Positions 54,122-62,242 of a DNA stretch of 64,000 nucleotides are shown one piece after another (the first letter of the stretch is position 1; each line of letters opens with the position of its first letter). The notes under the pieces are model-generated. The model was not told the origin of the DNA, made no database searches, and worked only from the letters and a program-made list of their open reading frames with translations. Position numbers and translations under genes: made by a program. Source of the DNA: Geofilum rhodophaeum (GTDB lineage Bacteria; Bacteroidota; Bacteroidia; Bacteroidales; Marinilabiliaceae); the NCBI RefSeq assembly GCF_002210225.1, contig NZ_MWUJ01000009.1:108654-172653 (forward strand). The letters are read 5' to 3'.

Positions 54122-54418
54122 TTATTGGGCGCTTTCCTTCAATTGCTGAGCCAAGGCCTCGTACAAAACACCAAACTCCTCTACCATTTCCTTGCGCAGA
54201 GTACGGTAATAGGCTTTCACCAGCTTGGCATTGTCCTTTCCGTCGGGATGATTGGCTCTTTCCACAAAATTATTGCGAAAATCTACCGCCTTGGTAATGT
54301 GCTCCACCAAAGCATCGTCCGAAATTTTATTAAAAATCAATTGATTCAGGTAGGCCTGAGTAACCAGTTCTGAAGTCAAAAAGTTTATATCCTTCTTAAG
54401 GGTTCTAACACTTGCCAT
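54122..54418 (-). CDS. Conserved small helical protein, function unknown
   Basis: A 98-aa, almost fully helical cytoplasmic protein (DINFLTSELVTQAYLNQLIF, AKLVKAYYRTLRKEMVEEFG) of a type common in Bacteroidota genomes; I cannot name its family. No signal or membrane segment. TATCTTTG at 54453-54460 (minus strand) is a good -7 box, 35 bp upstream. It is followed by the TonB-C-like gene, 77 bp away. Confidence 0.7.
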   Translation of the reverse strand: MASVRTLKKDINFLTSELVTQAYLNQLIFNKISDDALVEHITKAVDFRNNFVERANHPDGKDNAKLVKAYYRTLRKEMVEEFGVLYEALAQQLKESAQ

Positions 54419-54452
54419 AAGCTCAAAATTTAGAGATTTATCTTAAACAGCA

Positions 54453-54460
54453 CAAAGATA
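54453..54460 (-). promoter_or_regulatory. -7 box of the small helical protein
   Basis: TATCTTTG on the minus strand, an exact TAnnTTTG. No -33 box seen. Confidence 0.4.
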
Positions 54461-54466
54461 ATACAA

Positions 54467-55738
54467 TTATTGCAGATTGTCTTCCAACCAAAGCAAGACC
54501 CGCTGGCGCAAATCCTCGGGCAGAGTTTGAATACGGGTCAGGTGGCTGCCCTCCGGATCAATAATCCGCACACTGTTTTTCAACCCTTCTACATCAAAAG
54601 CCGTAGCACTCCAGGGATCCCTGGCCCCAACAATATGCAGTACAGCCGGATCTTTTCGGCGCAGGCGCTCCTCAACACGACGCAACATACTGCGATCAAA
54701 CACCGGCATTCCGGCCGCCTCGGGTACCATAAAAGCATTGCTGACCACGGGCGTATCGAAATGCTTTAACCAGGGCAATAGTGCCGCAGCGTCGTAGGCA
54801 TAATAACCCAACTCTCGATAGGCCTGATAAAAAAACGGACCCACAGCCAAGGCATCCTGTTCCGAGAAATAACTGAAATCAATACCCCGGTACAAATGCT
54901 CGAACAAAGCCAGACCACTGGCTCCCTCTGAGGGTATTTCAGCCGGGGGCACACCCCACTGCCAAAAACTAAAAGGATACTCCAAAACCGCCAATTCAAA
55001 AACCTGCTCCAGATCCAGGCTAAAAGTCAACTCCCGCTCCGCCACCCAGGCTTCAAAATAAGGAAACACCTCACTGCGCCGCTGCAAAACCTCCTTCTGA
55101 AAGGCTGCAATCCTTTCCCTTGTATCTGCATCGCCCACCTCCTTAAAAAAGGTTTGGAGGCGCACATCTTCCTGTTCATAATTAAATGGGGCTACATAGC
55201 AGACTGTAGCCGCTACCTGACGCGGAAACAAGGCCCGGTGCACCAAGGCAGCCTGCCCGCCCTTACTGATGCCCGTACTTACCCAGTTGCCCCGGTACAT
55301 ACGCTTAAAAAAAGCTGCAATACGCTGCTGATCCCTGGCGGCCTGCTCTACCGTAAGCAAATCCCAGGGAAGAGAATCGGGCACCGATGCGCCAAAAAAG
55401 CGGTGCTCTACCACCAGTTGGTTGGCATCCAAAAGGGTCGCTAATTCGGACCGGTACAAGGCTGGAGCACTATAGCCTTCTGTCACCAACACCACAGGGG
55501 CATCCTCGTCCTTATGGCTCCACCACACCCGCTGCCAAAAGCTGCCTGCCTTTGGGTTATTGTGGTCCAGCGGCTGTTTAAACCAGACTAAAAAATGCTG
55601 TTCGCCACCGGATTCTCCCGCCAACACCTCCAAGCGTATGCCCTCCGGCTCCTTTTGCTGCAAATCAAGCACCGTGGTGCGCTGAAAGGCACAAGCACCC
55701 AGCAACAACGGAAGCAGCAACAAACACAATATCCGCAT
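54467..55738 (-). CDS. S37/S28-like serine aminopeptidase, lipoprotein
   Basis: A secreted alpha/beta-hydrolase of the peptidase S37 type (tripeptidyl aminopeptidase-like). The nucleophile elbow is GISKGGQAAL, the acid GARDPWSATAF and the His DPEGSHLTRI near the C-terminus. The N-terminal hydrophobic signal ends in LLGAC, a lipobox, so it is membrane-anchored in the periplasm or on the surface. I start at the ATG at 55738, directly before the signal peptide; one at 55762 adds eight basic residues. Probably takes part in peptide scavenging along with the M3 peptidase. Confidence 0.87.
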   Translation of the reverse strand: MRILCLLLLPLLLGACAFQRTTVLDLQQKEPEGIRLEVLAGESGGEQHFLVWFKQPLDHNNPKAGSFWQRVWWSHKDEDAPVVLVTEGYSAPALYRSELATLLDANQLVVEHRFFGASVPDSLPWDLLTVEQAARDQQRIAAFFKRMYRGNWVSTGISKGGQAALVHRALFPRQVAATVCYVAPFNYEQEDVRLQTFFKEVGDADTRERIAAFQKEVLQRRSEVFPYFEAWVAERELTFSLDLEQVFELAVLEYPFSFWQWGVPPAEIPSEGASGLALFEHLYRGIDFSYFSEQDALAVGPFFYQAYRELGYYAYDAAALLPWLKHFDTPVVSNAFMVPEAAGMPVFDRSMLRRVEERLRRKDPAVLHIVGARDPWSATAFDVEGLKNSVRIIDPEGSHLTRIQTLPEDLRQRVLLWLEDNLQ

Positions 55739-55841
55739 ATTAAACCTCATTCTTAATTTCATTAAACAGACCAGTCCACTTTTTTTGCTGCCTGCACTGT
55801 AATAATAGTCAAAAAAGTGCTATCTTCCCTATAATTGGGGC

Positions 55842-55849
55842 TAACTTTG
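55842..55849 (+). promoter_or_regulatory. -7 box of arfB
   Basis: TAACTTTG, an exact TAnnTTTG, 29 bp before the arfB ATG. Weak -33. Confidence 0.45.
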
Positions 55850-55878
55850 ACGCGCCGATTATTAAGCGGATAAGAAGG

Positions 55879-56286
55879 ATGAATGAGCTGCGGCACGACA
55901 TACTATTGAGTGAACTCCGGTTTTCTGCCTCCCGCAGCAGTGGGGCTGGCGGACAGCATGTCAACAAAGTGAGCTCACGTATCGAACTGCGCTTTAGTGT
56001 AGTACAGAGCCTGGGGCTCAACGACGACCAGCGCCAGAGAGTCCTGCAAAAACTGGCCGGTCGCATCACCTCCGACGGCGAATTGGTGCTGCACGTACAA
56101 GAACATCGCTCTCAGGTGCGCAACAAGCAGCTGGCCATCGACAGGTTCTTTGAATTGCTGCAACAGGCCCTGCACCGACCCAAAAAGCGTAAAGCGACCG
56201 CTCCAACCCGTGCATCCCGCTTAAAACGGCTCGAATCAAAGAAAATACAAGCAGAAAAGAAACAAAGACGCAGAAAAGAATACTAA
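55879..56286 (+). CDS. arfB: Ribosome-rescue peptidyl-tRNA hydrolase ArfB
   Basis: Release-factor-like protein that frees peptides from stalled non-stop ribosomes. The 135-aa product has the GGQ catalytic motif (residues 24-26, in SSGAGGQHVNKVSS) and a basic C-terminal tail rich in Lys and Arg (KKIQAEKKQRRRKE) that enters the empty mRNA channel. Length and tail fit ArfB (YaeJ) rather than a full release factor. Confidence 0.95.
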   Translation: MNELRHDILLSELRFSASRSSGAGGQHVNKVSSRIELRFSVVQSLGLNDDQRQRVLQKLAGRITSDGELVLHVQEHRSQVRNKQLAIDRFFELLQQALHRPKKRKATAPTRASRLKRLESKKIQAEKKQRRRKEY

Positions 56287-56305
56287 CATCAACAACTCCG
56301 ATATT

Positions 56306-56782
56306 ATGGTAACCAAAAACATTAAACTGGGCAGCGGATTGGGCGCCCTCAAATTTGGAATGACGCGCGAAGAGGTAAAGGCCGCTTTGGGCGAACCCAA
56401 CGAAATAGAGAATTACAATCCCCTGGAAGAAGACGAAGGACAGTCCGAAGCCTGGCACTACGATGAGCTGGAGCTCTCGGCCAATTTCGACGAGGAGGAC
56501 AATTTTAAGCTGACCTCTTTGGCGGTAAGCTCGTCCGACTACCTTTTCGAAGGGGTCAATTTGATCGGCCTCAGTCAGGAAGAGGTGATGCAACAAATTG
56601 AAATGATGGATTTGGGCGAAGTGGAGATGGAGGATGTGGCGGAAGAGGAAGTTGCCCAACAAATGGTTTGCAGTATTGCAGAGGTGAGTCTCAACTTGTG
56701 GTTTGAAGAAGGACAGTTGTCCGAAATTCAGTGGGGCCCCTATTGGGATGAGGATGAAGAATGTTACATCTGGCCCGAATAA
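56306..56782 (+). CDS. Acidic cytoplasmic protein with BamE/SmpA-like start, function unknown
   Basis: A 158-aa acidic protein without signal peptide. The N-terminal LKFGMTREEVKAALGEPNEI resembles the GMTxEEVxxxLGxP start of the BamE/SmpA fold, and the AWHYDELELSANFDEEDNFK strand pair fits that fold. The C-terminal half carries a long acidic helix (LGEVEMEDVAEEEVAQQ). Such folds also occur in immunity and inhibitor proteins. It is 19 bp after arfB and may share its transcript. I do not recognise its function. Confidence 0.65.
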   Translation: MVTKNIKLGSGLGALKFGMTREEVKAALGEPNEIENYNPLEEDEGQSEAWHYDELELSANFDEEDNFKLTSLAVSSSDYLFEGVNLIGLSQEEVMQQIEMMDLGEVEMEDVAEEEVAQQMVCSIAEVSLNLWFEEGQLSEIQWGPYWDEDEECYIWPE

Positions 56783-56959
56783 GACCACAGCCACCAGGCC
56801 ACTGGGCCTTTCTTAACAAAGGATTAACGCAGGCTCCAAAACATTTTTGGGGCCTGTGCTGTTTTAAGTTCACAAATTTACATCGCCAGCTGCAAATGTT
56901 CGGAAAACAGCTCCGGGTATTTTTCAGCCAGCGAACATCAGCAACTTAAAAAGATTATT

Positions 56960-57376
56960 ATGAAAGCATTACTCAACAACGAAAGAGATTTAGCAGCTTT
57001 GGTGCTGCGCCTTGGTTTTGGATTTTTCATTGTATTTGGTCACGGCTTGGGCAAATTACAAATGCTCTTAGGAGGCGGAGAAATCATGTTTCCCGGACTC
57101 TTCGGCCTGAGTCCCACCATCAGTCTGGTATTGGCCGTAGGTGCCGAGTTTTTTGCGGGACTTCTGGTTATGCTTGGCTTTAAAACGCGTCTGGCCAGTC
57201 TGCCCGTCATCTTTACCATGGCAGTTGCGGCCTTCATCATCCACTTCAGCGATCCCCTCTTTTCTGGCGGTGGCGCTGCCAAGGAACCTGCCATCCTTTT
57301 CTTGCTGGGTTTTGTAGGAACTTTCCTGCTGGGATCGGGCAAATACTCAGTGGATGCCTTGTTGAGCAAAAAATAA
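56960..57376 (+). CDS. DoxX-family membrane protein
   Basis: A 138-aa inner-membrane protein of the DoxX/YphA family with four hydrophobic helices: LVLRLGFGFFIVFGHGLGKL opens, then AVGAEFFAGLLVMLGFKTRL and a last EPAILFLLGFVGTFLLGS. Some members work with thiol-redox or terminal-oxidase systems; none are nearby. A hairpin without T-run (57416-57443) follows. Confidence 0.88.
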   Translation: MKALLNNERDLAALVLRLGFGFFIVFGHGLGKLQMLLGGGEIMFPGLFGLSPTISLVLAVGAEFFAGLLVMLGFKTRLASLPVIFTMAVAAFIIHFSDPLFSGGGAAKEPAILFLLGFVGTFLLGSGKYSVDALLSKK

Positions 57377-57415
57377 GAAGCGCAAAGAAGCTTTGTTCTT
57401 CGCGCAAAGGATTTC

Positions 57416-57443
57416 AAAGGGCTGGCCGCATGGTCAGCCCTTT
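57416..57443. other. Hairpin after the DoxX gene
   Basis: AAAGGGCTGGCC (57416-57427) with GGTCAGCCCTTT (57432-57443), GCAT loop, one G-U pair. No T-run follows, so it may be an mRNA-stabilising hairpin rather than a terminator. Confidence 0.4.
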
Positions 57444-57529
57444 GTCGGCTAAAAAGGGCGTCCTTCTCACCCAAAAAACCAAAAAACTGAGTATATTTAA
57501 ACCAACAGATTAAAAAAAAACTGCCCACT

Positions 57530-58363
57530 ATGAAACTTACCGACAAACAAGGAACTGTACGCCTGTCCAACGGCGTTGAAATGCCCTATTTGGGATTGGG
57601 CGTTTTCAAGAGTCGCGATGGCCAGGAAGTAATCGATGCGGTCACCTATGCACTCGAAGCAGGCTACCGCCACATCGACACGGCCGCTGTATACAACAAC
57701 GAAGCCGGCGTTGGGCAAGCCATCCGCCAATACCAGCTCCCCCGCAACGAAATCTTCGTGACCAGCAAGGTATGGAACTCGGACCAGGGCTACGACAGCA
57801 CCATTAAAGCTTTTAATGCCTCTATGGAGCGCCTGGGACTGGACTACCTCGACCTGTATTTGGTACACTGGCCGGTAAAGGGGAAATACAAGGAAACCTA
57901 CCGGGCACTGGAAACCCTCTACGAAGAAGGCAGAGTACGTGCCATTGGGGTGAGCAATTTTTTGGCCCACCATATCGACGATCTGCTCGAAACGGCAAAA
58001 GTCCGTCCCATGGTTAACCAACTGGAATACCATCCCCGATTGACCCAGCCCGAACTTATTCAGAAGTGTTTAGATCTCAACATTCGGCCCGAAGCCTGGA
58101 GTCCGCTTATGCAGGGAGAAGTCTTCGACATTCATGAACTGCAGAAAATGGCCAATAAATACGACAAGAACATTGCCCAGCTGGTTTTGCGCTGGAATCT
58201 GCAGCACGGCATCATTACCATTCCCAAGAGTGTAAATCGCCAACGCATTGAAAGCAACGCCCAGCTTTTCGATTTTGAAATAAGCGACGAAGATATGCGC
58301 ATCATCGATGGCCTTAATCGCAACGAACGCATTGGCGCCGATCCCGACAATTTCAACTTTTAA
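57530..58363 (+). CDS. Aldo/keto reductase
   Basis: A 277-aa NADPH-dependent carbonyl reductase (AKR5-like). The catalytic tetrad is visible: Asp in GYRHIDTAAVY, Tyr in the same motif, Lys in FVTSKVWNSD and His in YLVHWPVKG. The coenzyme motif IPKSVNRQRIESNAQLFDF is near the C-terminus. Methylglyoxal and other aldehydes are usual substrates. Four bases separate its stop from the DUF3820 gene. Confidence 0.93.
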   Translation: MKLTDKQGTVRLSNGVEMPYLGLGVFKSRDGQEVIDAVTYALEAGYRHIDTAAVYNNEAGVGQAIRQYQLPRNEIFVTSKVWNSDQGYDSTIKAFNASMERLGLDYLDLYLVHWPVKGKYKETYRALETLYEEGRVRAIGVSNFLAHHIDDLLETAKVRPMVNQLEYHPRLTQPELIQKCLDLNIRPEAWSPLMQGEVFDIHELQKMANKYDKNIAQLVLRWNLQHGIITIPKSVNRQRIESNAQLFDFEISDEDMRIIDGLNRNERIGADPDNFNF

Positions 58364-58367
58364 GCGA

Positions 58368-58601
58368 ATGGAACAGGAAGCCTTGGCCGGCGGTCTCAGA
58401 AAAGAACTCCTCCTCGATCTGGTGCGTATGCGTATGCCTTATGGAAAATACAAGGACCGGATATTGTGCGACTTGCCCGAATTCTATTTGGTGTGGATGG
58501 CACAAAAGGGTTTTCCCAAAGGGAAATTGGGCACCCTGCTGGCTACCTTGTACGAAATCAAGGTGAACGGACTGGAGTATTTGCTGAAACCTCTGCGCTG
58601 A
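58368..58601 (+). CDS. DUF3820 family protein
   Basis: A 77-aa protein of the DUF3820 family (MRMPYGKYKDRILCDLPEFY, WMAQKGFPKGKLGTLLA), known in bacteria and phages with no firm role; one member was described as a quorum-sensing-controlled factor. The ATG at 58368 lies 4 bp after the aldo/keto-reductase stop. The terminator at 58609 follows. Confidence 0.85.
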   Translation: MEQEALAGGLRKELLLDLVRMRMPYGKYKDRILCDLPEFYLVWMAQKGFPKGKLGTLLATLYEIKVNGLEYLLKPLR

Positions 58602-58608
58602 AAGATGC

Positions 58609-58643
58609 AAAAAAGGCGTCCTTTGCGGGACGCCTTTTTTTCT
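58609..58643. terminator. Bidirectional terminator
   Basis: GGCGTCC and GGACGCC around a short loop, flanked by A6 and T7. Lies between the convergent DUF3820 and acyl-CoA ligase genes. Confidence 0.85.
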
Positions 58644-58656
58644 AGTAAATAGGAAG

Positions 58657-60297
58657 CTATGCTTTGGCAGCCGCCAACTCCGCCCCCATTTCACGCAACT
58701 TGTATTTCTGAATCTTTCCGCTTGCGGTAGTCGGAAAACCATCTACAAAAAACACATGTTTGGGAATTTTGTAACGGGCAATTTGTCCCCGACAAAACTC
58801 CTGCACCTCCGCTTCGCACAAGTTTTTTCCAGCCTTGAGCTTAACAAAGGCACCAACAATCTCACCGTATTTTTCATCCGGAATACCAACTACTTCGACC
58901 ATTTCCACCTCAGGCATTCGGTAGATAAAATTCTCAATTTCACGGGGATAGATATTCTCTCCGCCACGAATAATCATATCCTTAATGCGACCGGTAATTC
59001 GGTAAAATCCGTCTTCGGTCTTTACCGCCAAATCGCCTGAATGCAGCCAGCCATCGGCATCAATGGCTTTTGCCGTAGCTTCCGGGTTATTGTAGTACCC
59101 CTTCATCACGTTGTAGCCCCGGCAGCAAATCTCGCCCTGCTCTTCCGGTGCACATTCCTCCCCGGTTTCGGGATTCATCACTTTCACCTCCACACCGGGC
59201 AAAGCAACACCTACTGTGGTGGCACGCACTTCAGGACTATCAAACACACGGGTAGTTGTCATCCCCGGAGAGGTTTCTGTGAGTCCGTATACAATAATGA
59301 TGTCCCTACAATTCATTTTGTCCATCACCTCCTTCATGGTTTCTACGGGACAAAGGGAACCTGCCATGATGCCGGTACGCAGCGTGCTCAAATCAAACAT
59401 ATCGAACATCGGATGATTGAGTTCGGCAATAAACATGGTAGGTACCCCGTAAACTGCGGTACATTTCTCCTTTTGGATGCCTGCCAGCACCCGCAAAGGA
59501 TCAAAATCCTCGGTCAGCACCATTGACGCACCATGAGAAACAATGGCACATACGGCGAGGACACACCCAAAGCAATGAAAAAGAGGTACACAAAGTAAAA
59601 GACGGTCCTTGTTGGTGTAGCGCATATTTTCACCCACCTGAAAGCCATTGTTCAAAATATTATGGTGGGTGAGCATCACACCCTTTGGAAAACCAGTGGT
59701 TCCCGAAGTATACTGCATGTTGACCACATCCTGGCAATCCACTTCTGCCTCCATTTTCTCCAACACACTGTCGTCGGTGTGACTGCCCAGAATCAAAAGT
59801 TCGGCTGTATTGTACATGCCGCGGTGTTTTTGGGGACCAATAAACACCACATTGCGCAGCTCCGGAAAACGCTCGGCCTTTAAGCTGCCTCTTTCACAGT
59901 TCTTCAACTCGGGCACCAAATCAAAAACCATGTTTACATAGTCGCTGTCGCGGTATCCATCGATGATGCACAGTGTATGTATATCGGCATTCTTCACCAG
60001 AAATTCCAGCTCGGCCAGCTTATAATTGGTGTTGATGGTCACCAGAACGGCCCCCATCTTAGCCGTGGCAAACATAAAGGTCAACCAATCGGGTACGTTA
60101 TTGGCCCAAATGCCCACCTTATCGCCCTTCTTCACCCCAATTTCAATAAGCCCCTTGGCCAAATTGTTGGCGCGCTCGTTAAACTCAGCATAAGAAAAAC
60201 GCAAGCCCCGGTCGGGGTAAACCATAAAATCCGTATCGGGGGTTTCCCTGGCCCACTTCTCCAGCATGCCCCCCAGCGTATAATTGAGTAACTCCAT
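58657..60297 (-). CDS. AMP-binding acyl-CoA synthetase
   Basis: Fatty-acyl-CoA ligase of 546 aa in the ANL superfamily. Motifs: [20 protein letters not shown] (P-loop), [36 protein letters not shown] and the lysine region [13 protein letters not shown]. It belongs to the medium/long-chain acyl-CoA ligase group that ends with this short C-terminal helix. The ATG at 60297 is the first after the regulator gene; earlier in-frame Met codons lie inside that gene. It is 10 bp downstream of the XRE-cupin gene, which probably controls it. Confidence 0.93.
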   Translation of the reverse strand: MELLNYTLGGMLEKWARETPDTDFMVYPDRGLRFSYAEFNERANNLAKGLIEIGVKKGDKVGIWANNVPDWLTFMFATAKMGAVLVTINTNYKLAELEFLVKNADIHTLCIIDGYRDSDYVNMVFDLVPELKNCERGSLKAERFPELRNVVFIGPQKHRGMYNTAELLILGSHTDDSVLEKMEAEVDCQDVVNMQYTSGTTGFPKGVMLTHHNILNNGFQVGENMRYTNKDRLLLCVPLFHCFGCVLAVCAIVSHGASMVLTEDFDPLRVLAGIQKEKCTAVYGVPTMFIAELNHPMFDMFDLSTLRTGIMAGSLCPVETMKEVMDKMNCRDIIIVYGLTETSPGMTTTRVFDSPEVRATTVGVALPGVEVKVMNPETGEECAPEEQGEICCRGYNVMKGYYNNPEATAKAIDADGWLHSGDLAVKTEDGFYRITGRIKDMIIRGGENIYPREIENFIYRMPEVEMVEVVGIPDEKYGEIVGAFVKLKAGKNLCEAEVQEFCRGQIARYKIPKHVFFVDGFPTTASGKIQKYKLREMGAELAAAKA

Positions 60298-60307
60298 AGT
60301 CGGCCAA

Positions 60308-60874
60308 TTAAAGGGGTAAGTAAACCACAGCCAATACACGGGCCATTTGGTCATCGGCACTGTACAACTGGTGCTTTACAATGGAGTCGAGGTAAATGCT
60401 GTCGCCCGGCAACAATTCGTATTCCTCTTTGCCATACACCACACGCACCTTGCCCTCCAAAACATAAATAAACTCCTCTCCCTCATGGGTCGAAGCCAGA
60501 GGGTTGGAAGGGACCCCCGGTTTAATCTCTACCAAAAATGGCTCCATTTGACGATCGGCCTTTTCACGGGCGAGACTAAAAAAAGACAATTGCTCCTGCT
60601 TGCTTACTTCGGCCGACGACATGCTCATACTTTCCTTTTCGGCGCCCTTTCGGGACACAACAGCACCACTTCGAGGCTGATCATCGAGAAAAGTTCCCAG
60701 GCGGACACCAAGGGCACGAGCCAACTTGGTCAACACACCCAGGGATGGAGCCATAGCACCACTCTCGATGCGTTCCAGTTGTTCCTGATTCAAATGCACT
60801 TTACCGGCCAAATCACTAAGACCAATTTGCTTTTCTTCTCTCAATGCCTGAATTTTAGCACCTGGTTGTTTCAT
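60308..60874 (-). CDS. XRE-cupin transcriptional regulator
   Basis: A 188-aa two-domain regulator: N-terminal XRE helix-turn-helix ([21 protein letters not shown], residues about 15-40) and C-terminal cupin (about 115-185; [20 protein letters not shown]). XRE-cupin proteins sense small ligands and control adjacent genes; here the acyl-CoA synthetase is 10 bp downstream, so it likely governs fatty-acid activation. Two TTATACAGA repeats 40 bp apart flank its presumed -7 box and could be its operator. Confidence 0.92.
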   Translation of the reverse strand: MKQPGAKIQALREEKQIGLSDLAGKVHLNQEQLERIESGAMAPSLGVLTKLARALGVRLGTFLDDQPRSGAVVSRKGAEKESMSMSSAEVSKQEQLSFFSLAREKADRQMEPFLVEIKPGVPSNPLASTHEGEEFIYVLEGKVRVVYGKEEYELLPGDSIYLDSIVKHQLYSADDQMARVLAVVYLPL

Positions 60875-60909
60875 AAATTATAGGTTTTGATGGTGTTCTC
60901 CTTACATAT

Positions 60910-60958
60910 TTATACAGAGAAAAACAAAAATATATCAATTCAGCAACAATTATACAGA
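60910..60958. promoter_or_regulatory. Candidate operator: direct repeats TTATACAGA
   Basis: TTATACAGA at 60910-60918 and again at 60950-60958, start to start exactly 40 bp (about four helical turns), on either side of the TATTTTTG box (60925-60932, minus strand) of the XRE-cupin gene. Placement suits autoregulation; not proven. Confidence 0.4.
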
Positions 60959-61101
60959 AAACTGGTAATTTAAAACAATTCCAATTAACTCAAAGCGGAG
61001 TAACCCGGAGAAAAAAACATCGTACAAATTTGAAGTTTAAGGGCCCGATATTATGCCCTTTGGAGCCACAAAAAAAAGTTTTGGTAAAAACTGTTGGCTT
61101 G

Positions 61102-61132
61102 TTTGTGAAATTGCAAGGGCTTTATATATTTG
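61102..61132 (+). promoter_or_regulatory. Near-perfect Bacteroidota promoter of the acidic protein
   Basis: TTTG (61102-61105), 19-nt spacer, TATATTTG (61125-61132). Both boxes match the consensus exactly. Start near 61139, leader about 32 nt and A-rich. Confidence 0.8.
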
Positions 61133-61170
61133 AGCACAGAAAATTCCAAGAATAAATAATTAATAAACAA

Positions 61171-61431
61171 ATGAAGATGAGCCTATTAACCACAGCAGGC
61201 ATACGCAGCAGCTACGACGACGATGCCGACTTCGATGAGGATCTTGATGATTTCATGGAAGACGACCTGGATTTGGACGAAGACGATCTTCCCTTGGACG
61301 ACGAGGAGGAAGGATTTGATGATTACGAAGAGGAAGATGAGGACGAGGACTTCGGGGCCATTGACTTTGACGAAGACGACCTGGATGAGATCCCCGACCT
61401 GGATGATTTTGAGGACGACGAGGATTTTTAA
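61171..61431 (+). CDS. Extremely acidic small protein, function unknown
   Basis: An 86-aa protein in which 47 residues are Asp or Glu, with only three basic residues, all within the first 12. After a short N-terminal MKMSLLTTAGIR the chain is a series of D/E runs separated by single Leu, Phe, Ile, Pro or Tyr, ending EDDEDF. No signal peptide; predicted disordered. Candidates are a DNA-mimic, a metal-buffering protein, a chaperone-type polyanion or a partner of a basic protein. It has its own strong promoter and terminator, which argues for a real and well-expressed gene. Upstream of nrfHA but not in its operon. Confidence 0.75.
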   Translation: MKMSLLTTAGIRSSYDDDADFDEDLDDFMEDDLDLDEDDLPLDDEEEGFDDYEEEDEDEDFGAIDFDEDDLDEIPDLDDFEDDEDF

Positions 61432-61452
61432 TTTTTCCTCCATACCGTTTAA

Positions 61453-61487
61453 CAGAAGGCTGTCACACCAAGTGGCAGCCTTCTGCT
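61453..61487 (+). terminator. Terminator of the acidic-protein gene
   Basis: CAGAAGGCTG (61453-61462) pairs with CAGCCTTCTG, with further GTC/GAC-type pairing inside and a T-rich CTTTTTC behind. Confidence 0.8.
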
Positions 61488-61633
61488 TTTTCAAACGGTC
61501 GCTCATCAATTTTCCCAGTGCCACAACCCATCACCTTTAATCAGACTAAGTATAAATTACATCGATGACACCTACATATATTCCGCAACTCGATACTTCT
61601 ATGTATTTTTACTAAGGACCAAAAAACGATCCT

Positions 61634-62215
61634 ATGCTCAAACCTATCCTTCAATATCTGATCCCACCGGACCGCTGGAAGTTTCCGGTCATCATTCTGT
61701 TGGGTATTTTTGCGGGTCTGGGACTTTACGTATTTCACATCGCCAAAGTCCCCTCTTACTTATCCGACAGTCCCGAAACCTGCGTCAACTGCCACATTAT
61801 GGGCCCCCAGTACGCCACCTGGAACCACAGTTCCCATCGCGAGTGGGCCACCTGTAACGATTGCCATGTGCCCCAGGACAATGTTTTCAGGCACTACTAC
61901 TTTAAGGCTGCCGATGGCTTGCGTCACTCCTACATGTTCACCTTCCGCCTCGAACCCCAGGTCATCACCATCAAACAGGCAGGCAAAGATGCCGTACAGG
62001 AAAACTGTGTGCGCTGTCACACCCAACAAATTCACGACAGCAAGCTGGCCACGCATCGGCCTGAGTTTCATGCGAACATCGACGACCGCTATTGCTCGGA
62101 ATGTCATCGGGAAACTCCGCACGGCACCGTAAACAGCCTGTCCAGCGTACCAGATGCCCGCGTACCGGTACCTACCAGTCCCGTACCCGCCTGGCTGCGT
62201 CAACTCACCAATTAG
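61634..62215 (+). CDS. nrfH: Cytochrome c nitrite reductase small subunit NrfH
   Basis: Membrane-anchored tetraheme quinol dehydrogenase of the NapC/NirT family that passes electrons to NrfA. The 193-aa product has one N-terminal helix (about residues 15-37, FPVIILLGIFAGLGLYVFHI) and four CxxCH sites: CVNCH, CNDCH, CVRCH and CSECH. A Met/His near the first heme is the usual special ligand. Directly followed by nrfA, 27 bp away. No regulator adjoins. The promoter is not evident. Confidence 0.97.
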   Translation: MLKPILQYLIPPDRWKFPVIILLGIFAGLGLYVFHIAKVPSYLSDSPETCVNCHIMGPQYATWNHSSHREWATCNDCHVPQDNVFRHYYFKAADGLRHSYMFTFRLEPQVITIKQAGKDAVQENCVRCHTQQIHDSKLATHRPEFHANIDDRYCSECHRETPHGTVNSLSSVPDARVPVPTSPVPAWLRQLTN

Positions 62216-62242
62216 TCAGTAACCCATATAAACCATAACAAT

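Larger units (their letters stand above)
60875..61170. other. Divergent regulatory region
   Basis: 296 bp between the XRE-cupin operon and the acidic-protein gene. It holds a TATTTTTG box on the minus strand (60925-60932), the TTATACAGA repeats (60910-60918, 60950-60958) and the strong promoter of the acidic-protein gene (61102-61132). The middle portion shows nothing recognisable. Confidence 0.65.
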
